From NCBI GenBank assembly GCA_031262035.1, contig JAISIL010000049.1, positions 1-44,360 of the forward strand: a stretch of 44,360 nt of DNA, written 5' to 3'. Every line of letters starts with the position of its first letter. Position 1 is the first letter of the stretch. The notes below the pieces were generated by a model. That model saw only the letters and a list, made by a program, of their open reading frames with translations. It searched no databases and was not told the DNA's origin. This DNA comes from Spirochaetaceae bacterium. Lineage in GTDB: Bacteria; Spirochaetota; Spirochaetia; Treponematales; Breznakiellaceae. A program made the position numbers and the translations under genes. Below, one piece after another: positions 42,801 through 44,360 of the stretch.

Positions 42801-43731
42801 TGGCCAATATACCGGTCCTATTATGCTGAACGAACAGGGTATACATCAATTTAGCTGGCATGCAGTCGATAAGGCCGGTAACAAAGAACAATGGCAGAGC
42901 ATCTTTCTCAATATTGATTATGAAACCCCTTGGACAAATGCAGAAATAAGCAATGAAAATGGCTACAGCATTATTGAATTAAACTCCAGTGATGCTCTTT
43001 CAGGCCTTGCTCAAATTGAATACTATATAGACAATGCCCGTATACAAACCTACAGTGAAACGCTTGTTATAGAAGAAGCAGGCAATCATAAAATCTACTA
43101 CCGTGCAATCGACAATGCCGGCAACACCGAAAGGTGGAAGTGTATGGACTTCAATGTCAGGCAGAAGATGTCGGCCAAGGCAATTGTTGAAAACCTTATT
43201 ATTGATGGCCAGGAATCAGTTTCTCTGCCTTATACAAAGGGCGGCTTTAAAAACATGCCCTCCTATTGTATAGGCGCCGAATATTTTATCGCCAAAACTG
43301 CATCCTTTAGCGTCAGGAAAGATGCTGTTGTGTATATGCTTATCGACAATGAAATACAAATGAAGCGCCTTTTTGCCGGTGATACTATGAAAATAACCGA
43401 GGCAGATAAAACGGCAAGCATATTTGTTCAGGAAATAAAACCACTGCTTGCCACAATCACTGTAGACAGAAAAGCTGATACATTGCAATTTGATGCACTG
43501 ATAGAACCCTGGAAATACTCGAGAAGATTGCCATTAAAAGAACATTGGTATGTCGAAATTGACGGGAACAAGCTTGAAGTAAGCGGCAAGGTATTCCCCT
43601 TACCTGTAGAGATAAAAGACAATCGCAATAAGGCCATCAAAGTGCTCTATGAGTTGATTGCTCTCGATGGAAACATTGAATATAAGACTGAAAAATATAT
43701 TTTTATAGGAGATTTACATGAAAAGAATTAA
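30811..43731 (+). CDS. Giant exported multidomain protein with about 72-residue central repeats
   Basis: 4306 residues, uninterrupted. Signal peptide 1-20, then AGGGKESS. Residues about 265-860: Ig/FN3-like domains with A-x-D-x-A-G-N closings (Asp341, 429, 527, 742, 841). About 867-2770: a large beta-rich region; from about 1756 to 2395 its units start like G-x-I-x-L-P-x-x-F-P-x-x-L-x-G (markers at 1756, 1828, 1892, 1967, 2039, 2111, 2183, 2255, 2323, 2394; steps 64-75, mostly 72). Then an FN3-like domain (about 2999-3089), IPT/TIG-like domains (about 3208-3290 and 3389-3467), a He_PIG-like Ig domain (about 3570-3655), a PQQ-propeller-like stretch (about 3656-3877), OmpL47-like Ig repeats (about 3877-4119) and a unique C-terminal tail. 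No sortase, autotransporter or barrel anchor is seen. Function unknown: adhesin, surface layer or envelope-spanning groove protein are options. Confidence 0.85.
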   Translation: MKTKYIILFVLALQAAALFAGGGKESSKETIFEMGSIDLSISNYNSMENEEYSGTIFYNYYAGKAKIKANPSEKENPFVRYTISLWEKDNDDKYKKITSFEEDKYFAISNNTRIQIEYSIYGSLSSYPVKKCVYTIDFKKSNNENYTESETIEREFIHARARFKFKYKLKSINIPQINTSDPSVFSFFPNQLEWQNNTSKSLLLSNSQGGKVVVTKDNNVIEAFTYAKDTSRLVPFRKKLFDGTYKVEITENEIIGIVVKGQFWFRYDATKPSLIVNKQVKNNWNKSGKINATASDGLSGVNSSSLRYKKKPENAAWSSWQRGSVASFPDGVNQYTFEVYDNAGNRTEVSGTVQVDTIAPSIQASVASYAVSDKLTFITNAGDGNSGIRNVYYSLNDKEKIQCANNSAVSISVKALAEGNHTIKFYAEDNAGNEAASSSYTFKIVRKQPKITAILQQDKPISENEYIYSNALQLNISTDTQIQDYYWYITQENRKEDFSKANRTKAATITVSNIKHGLTYLIIKAIDIYGNESNIIKRKILRDAYIPGLPLIKSPTHKQCSTADEAVSNTKAEFVFKPAINVYSGVAAYRWKLYKGNSVYKEGRIDTLDGSQSGSLEFVLPDNQANEYYILNAACIAGNKTTGQDASYKFRIDTDPPKGLRIDINPHTDSANWYNEVYAKLTWNIPKDMTGVEKYAYCVSETSNSNNLQWIYLKEREANISLESFILNKTKNTVFIHVACFDNAGNSMQAVRKINLDIAKPQFIDKKAPAITALTGGNAISLNWGRTKDNETSVEEILVKIINMNTNEVINAISLEPSKQDYTIDNLPEKAAMTIYVECIDAAGNRNSIYDFYATGGAVIPASYSLPYSESINGFYLEGSEKRDTKTKALLSYQDLEIKLPQTIAVPKKRYKIASAQIHNGQLLEAISSPEDIQLEALGFTLKGRAFRFNRFDGLYLNDALYKNAVNIGSVHLGSPEHMSFSSEKTTLSTSKTVHCDNGLSIEQVEWLYLDGQYEYFGGNNSIISNYNLPVANARIDSSNANISGDIKTSPQKPAVLKMQNIDYHILKADFKDNYINIQKAYVLLSKEFDTEKLFLENFTIDTRDGKILCEDDFKVNNTLAQTKGNVKIKTLSFYFDEDGRLKASTEIDLGVYGIYQKDDIIFSADTIDYASNIISLPNEITVHGFQMLVEKAYFSPKGLHILTGKIQVFNRYFAFADLGIEINERDKIYQEGRITTSIREDTGYGAEYQFINGRINKANVNFDIKVPLSQTIQDSNGNKFWEFKNAILNSNYTIHHAKINNKEISIGSYNIQAENISLDNTAMSIEKLNSIKLPDVSNSVISFDNLRCNYTTVLQDAKYNGSADFELASWKISFKNLLLDEKGVGGEASLRLPENLGGHDIMFSDLRIDGNSTIHSGSLSENNDIILYYNIPVKMKFGRLIHSATGYNLVSEAPEVIHENTVLFSLGKTAFDTAGNLKESFAGQGSARFVSSNNYFVDSDAACLKDGAALIKGKIGSKHWEKSKKNAVSSENIYYSVGNRVKTNTLKDKSIEYSYNGWELSGSDVEFSHNRTSIYSNTVQLNGKTIDIGKAEYTSDGILFETAIQNQNVKLTLPSGLPATITETRWKEDGLYASMMIGIPSWLEGTYLYFENVLLKSDGSIDCLSEVKNYSFAYGEFSFNAEGIRLNNAGLQIEQSEIILPAALSHAAISVSALQISNTGIVIESGQVAPFALLGLTLWLDSIAVNNDRFSFEGGIRLPDETPGVLSRKIIQIDEFSIGTNGQDLKLIAKLNREYYLPLIGAFAMNVQDLVVEITDNASRITMAKGELLLPSSYGQTSATISDVRYNIKEKKFDFSEIKVTSDIVLNFSGLKFAMNMLRFNSNGDISFDGFVHFPKENIPPFLAGRICRIDTFEILSDGSLGNLSIHLNNLEGSLSSNNNNAILRNGNLDISKEKDMLLKLSIKGDIELSSDMPDDLKGLRLAINEFIFDIENKKIKSLDASLSKNSHSISNMEIKNLFLGLQYQESKNDMIVSVRGGLIFPSNFPDFLAGQTVELRRFEISVNKGIQALDAKYELPKNIPYTLTGDIMIKNAVLAAVWRNNRVEFEADGLLYIPKDTLISGVGELSSKIRLRLNSLEGLSELYFDTILKDSRIYDTFITRGIKFCIDKKEKKPLLISLKGDLEVAQDRISFIDKNLKFKVNSFTIDEYGNIKQFDVRLNKVDMTLFGQVAIKDANLVARRYKTDDFIIAIDGRLGLVSELLPETVRNSEFVIKKCEISTKRGLLNFDAGLITAVKFSIFTDISVNINALSISSKQFTIDGSITLPDFFPDGLKGRTISLQNFAMDWKGIILDMQGAIDRSNFDFYGFKGYFEDLFIGRNESGKFVFKMKNCDITLPSSLKIKGSNKVGIKNAFLYLDSGKIAGQFMAGMIPVDIAGFTLELIGPYIDDKNYAIGFAKATLKSPEILKTASVSLNEVSISAKNGLQVQGGEFLLPAFTMGTLTFYNVRVGFLMQSDNYEISGSGSVILPGAGSVYADVSFTNVSDLYPIGLQRAIFTYTIWPGILLGGTGLRLNAIRGSIAYGPPNEVPEKVQGMFSNAGPRISLGLGLVDAGGGNIITMVPSVWVDLHNGTWALDGKAIVLKGVLDLEAEALASVGKMGFYAGMDFKLKFVKGGLEFYIFDKNEKVLISGEGRVQFGISRGSIVNKKVLGIRIVIPRNELWLPRIGAEFGAFKNGKSGFKGFVRVPILGDIGVFVGGGSLKLGNVSSYKIEKPTWARSLLLSQNTVLDEDTNMMNLDSYGDDKDYEKEYPVYISKSLDRAIFVLAHIDGEPQIEVQTASGKTYRAGDENTELSIMDGIYALTVYENDPGLWKVKVSNIREDKYALSIMGVAENPIVIFDNLHSDINAQNTNVNIAGRTNYSNIAVHLFASNDDGILWIPLGSAFADDAGEFSFSLQTDELSDGKWAIAAELDEKDELLSDKYRAEGKIILDRKNIPLRALEKVYIAENDGEMTLFWENNNGSRTKGYNVMLENLSTKQKDILYVGNITQLRIPGWTKGDEIKASVASLDEYDSVSSYTSAPLISVGSEKASVNIPVLLNKVTKIKMNTGTVYQGILPAQIDHYQNTGDAAMYLFARETAKDNDAVRLLFDNEIKVVSSQCDIPFTVSLSDDIAPGLYTQEYEVYNIANNTVKEISTIEIEVSYPAPLIESIEPAFINISEERMISIIGRGFSKGIRVLCNYSELPIEKNSTSSVLNVLLPENLEAGEQSIIVENASGDKAHSTVLVTRPDWSARFYTSFAELNPGGQIEIPVEIVPVEGFNGIVNFSVLNAPAFIQMNIPSIQAGESAFITISASKEAKTGTYPLSITNANGRSFEFIVQISAEKLLPRISSLSNDIGRVGDKIEIYGNNFTEQGELSLNGSALSYEQWSDSKITFTIPQGSKTGMLQIQNEAGLSNATQLIVKEMWSLKVQDDYLPFDSGESKEISLYLNGSDTETIEIALEKNNTLPFDISLDKTSTKAPSRILLSIKARESAEAGMYSLALNAFSAAQNTLKQSLIITLEVINSFEITTDYLDEGRIGRPYFAELDCKNNKTDATYSIASGSLPKGIVLSANGIVSGIPETSGLFHFTVLALDGSKKAFKEFDLTIVDDIWLGKNDDSLSLSRVPAREHILFQYKTDSTILDIFALADTIVLHSENAISALNYKGELLWNCAGNYRQIAYRNNKIYLYSDNNVLKVRDIHSGYLIWKREGIYAMKLINDRLYLKTNKYNLVVHADSGHLLQQIDDFDYGSNTTFSDTKQEIFAFEKSVSIEDNKLLVRNLYTANTIWEKEGSWTQLALYNGNLLASEQDTLTVFHGPDNETGPISSIRIVKGQKNKNNWYTEAVKIKIESYDIESYSKKPEVFINNIRLNDDIETIELSENGVYTIAAFAVDNHGMQGNTVRQTIKIDREIPQSKADISGPLGKNNWYTGPVSIGIHAEDAVSGIDTIDTNYGQYTGPIMLNEQGIHQFSWHAVDKAGNKEQWQSIFLNIDYETPWTNAEISNENGYSIIELNSSDALSGLAQIEYYIDNARIQTYSETLVIEEAGNHKIYYRAIDNAGNTERWKCMDFNVRQKMSAKAIVENLIIDGQESVSLPYTKGGFKNMPSYCIGAEYFIAKTASFSVRKDAVVYMLIDNEIQMKRLFAGDTMKITEADKTASIFVQEIKPLLATITVDRKADTLQFDALIEPWKYSRRLPLKEHWYVEIDGNKLEVSGKVFPLPVEIKDNRNKAIKVLYELIALDGNIEYKTEKYIFIGDLHEKN

Positions 43732-44360
43732 GATTCTAACACTGGCGCTTGGTATTCTATTTTCTTTACACACTGCAGTTTTTGCAGACAAGAATTATAG
43801 AATAGTCCTTGAAAAAGGCGACTACTATCTGAGGTTCCCCGGGTATAGTAGCTGTGATTATGAGGTCAGCGATGCTATGGGAAATTACTACCACTGGGAT
43901 AGTGTAACAAGACTGTATAAAAAGGGAAGGGCGCTTGCTGTCCTTGACCTTCTGAAAAAATCCGGCAGTATTAATCTTAGCGGTGAAAGACTTGCTATTC
44001 CCTTGCCCAACAGAAATAATTTTGTGTCTCAGACTCAAGATGAACTCAGATTACAGCTCACCCTATGGACAGCGGATAAAAATGATATACGAAACATCAT
44101 GGGAACAAAACTGAGTATCAATCATACTATTGAATGGTGGCCTGGTGAATCAGCATTTTTCAATTTAGTTAGAACAACAAACAGCAGTGATAAGGATAAA
44201 ATAATGAGTATGCTCTATGCCTATTTCAATGATAAAGGCGAAGGGGTAAATTTTCAGAATATGATAAGTGCAGAGTATTCCGAGGCCAATAACATTCATC
44301 TTTTTGATACTATTGATGCTGAAAAAAAGAAAAAGGCGCTCGATTCCCTGGCCGATATGC
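43718..44360 (+). CDS. Exported protein, cut by the right edge
   Basis: An open frame of 214 codons to the window end. It begins MKRIKILTLALGILFSLHTA and VFA, a clear signal peptide; the mature part (DKNYRIVLEKGDYYLRFPGY, IEWWPGESAFFNLV) is beta-rich and not recognised. AGGAGA lies 7 nt upstream, inside the end of the giant gene, and the coding regions overlap by 14 nt in different frames, so it is translationally coupled to it. As third exported product of the same operon it may assemble with the giant protein. The size beyond 214 residues is unknown. Confidence 0.8.
   Translation, partial: MKRIKILTLALGILFSLHTAVFADKNYRIVLEKGDYYLRFPGYSSCDYEVSDAMGNYYHWDSVTRLYKKGRALAVLDLLKKSGSINLSGERLAIPLPNRNNFVSQTQDELRLQLTLWTADKNDIRNIMGTKLSINHTIEWWPGESAFFNLVRTTNSSDKDKIMSMLYAYFNDKGEGVNFQNMISAEYSEANNIHLFDTIDAEKKKKALDSLADM

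Overview
The window looks like the chromosome of a spirochaete, most likely a gut Treponema (for example from a termite hindgut). This rests on family content rather than a marker gene: a BspA-type leucine-rich-repeat protein, small lipoproteins and outer-membrane beta-barrels, an Rpn nuclease, an XRE regulator, OmpL47/Ig-like 'A-x-D-x-A-G-N' repeats in a giant exported protein, and an exported protein whose signal peptide ends in FAGGGKE. A species cannot be named from sequence alone. Intergenic gaps are crowded with short palindromic or tandem dispersed repeats, several of which intrude on genes.

Layout. 1-1.3 kb: the start of a gene running off the left edge, a small-protein/retropepsin pair and tRNA-Gly(TCC), with a promoter separated from the tRNA by palindromic repeats. 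1.3-3.2 kb: an exported LRR protein. 3.3-6.9 kb (minus): a malE-malF-malG-like sugar importer with a large repeat-made stem-loop between binding protein and permeases. 6.9-9.1 kb: a degenerate HD-GYP protein divergent from an iron-sulfur aldo/keto reductase. 9.2-11.2 kb (minus): an aldo/keto reductase plus a zinc alcohol dehydrogenase, divergent from an AraR-like GntR regulator (11.3-12.4 kb). 12.6-18.9 kb: a three-gene operon of cytoplasmic glycosidases, GH2 beta-galactosidase, GH31 (alpha-xylosidase-like) and GH29 alpha-L-fucosidase. An 18-bp palindrome shared by the regulator promoter and the GH2 promoter marks them as one regulon. The enzyme set would fit stripping of Fuc-Gal-Xyl side chains such as those of fucosylated xyloglucan oligosaccharides.

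19.0-21.2 kb (minus): two lipoproteins, an outer-membrane beta-barrel protein and a 42-residue ORF. 21.3-22.5 kb: an XRE regulator convergent with an Rpn-type nuclease. The nuclease frame is broken at an A11 tract and contains a strongly ribosome-bound internal start that would give a 63-residue C-terminal protein, matching the toxin / intragenic-antitoxin design reported for Rpn antiphage systems. 22.5-30.1 kb: a MacA-MacB-TolC-type efflux operon followed by a histidine kinase and a sigma-54 activator. A near-perfect -24/-12 promoter precedes the first gene, so the operon probably drives itself.

30.1-44.4 kb: an overlapping operon of a 230-residue exported protein, a 4306-residue exported protein and a further exported protein cut by the right edge. 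The giant protein has Ig-like domains at both ends and a central block of degenerate repeats about 72 residues long. It is the least explained object in the window.

At least five genes (LRR protein, HD-GYP, GntR, XRE, Rpn) have a -10 box 6-9 nt before the ATG and no Shine-Dalgarno sequence, so leaderless translation may be common here. No CRISPR array, transposase, integrase or rRNA was seen. All functions are read from motifs by eye; no database search was run.
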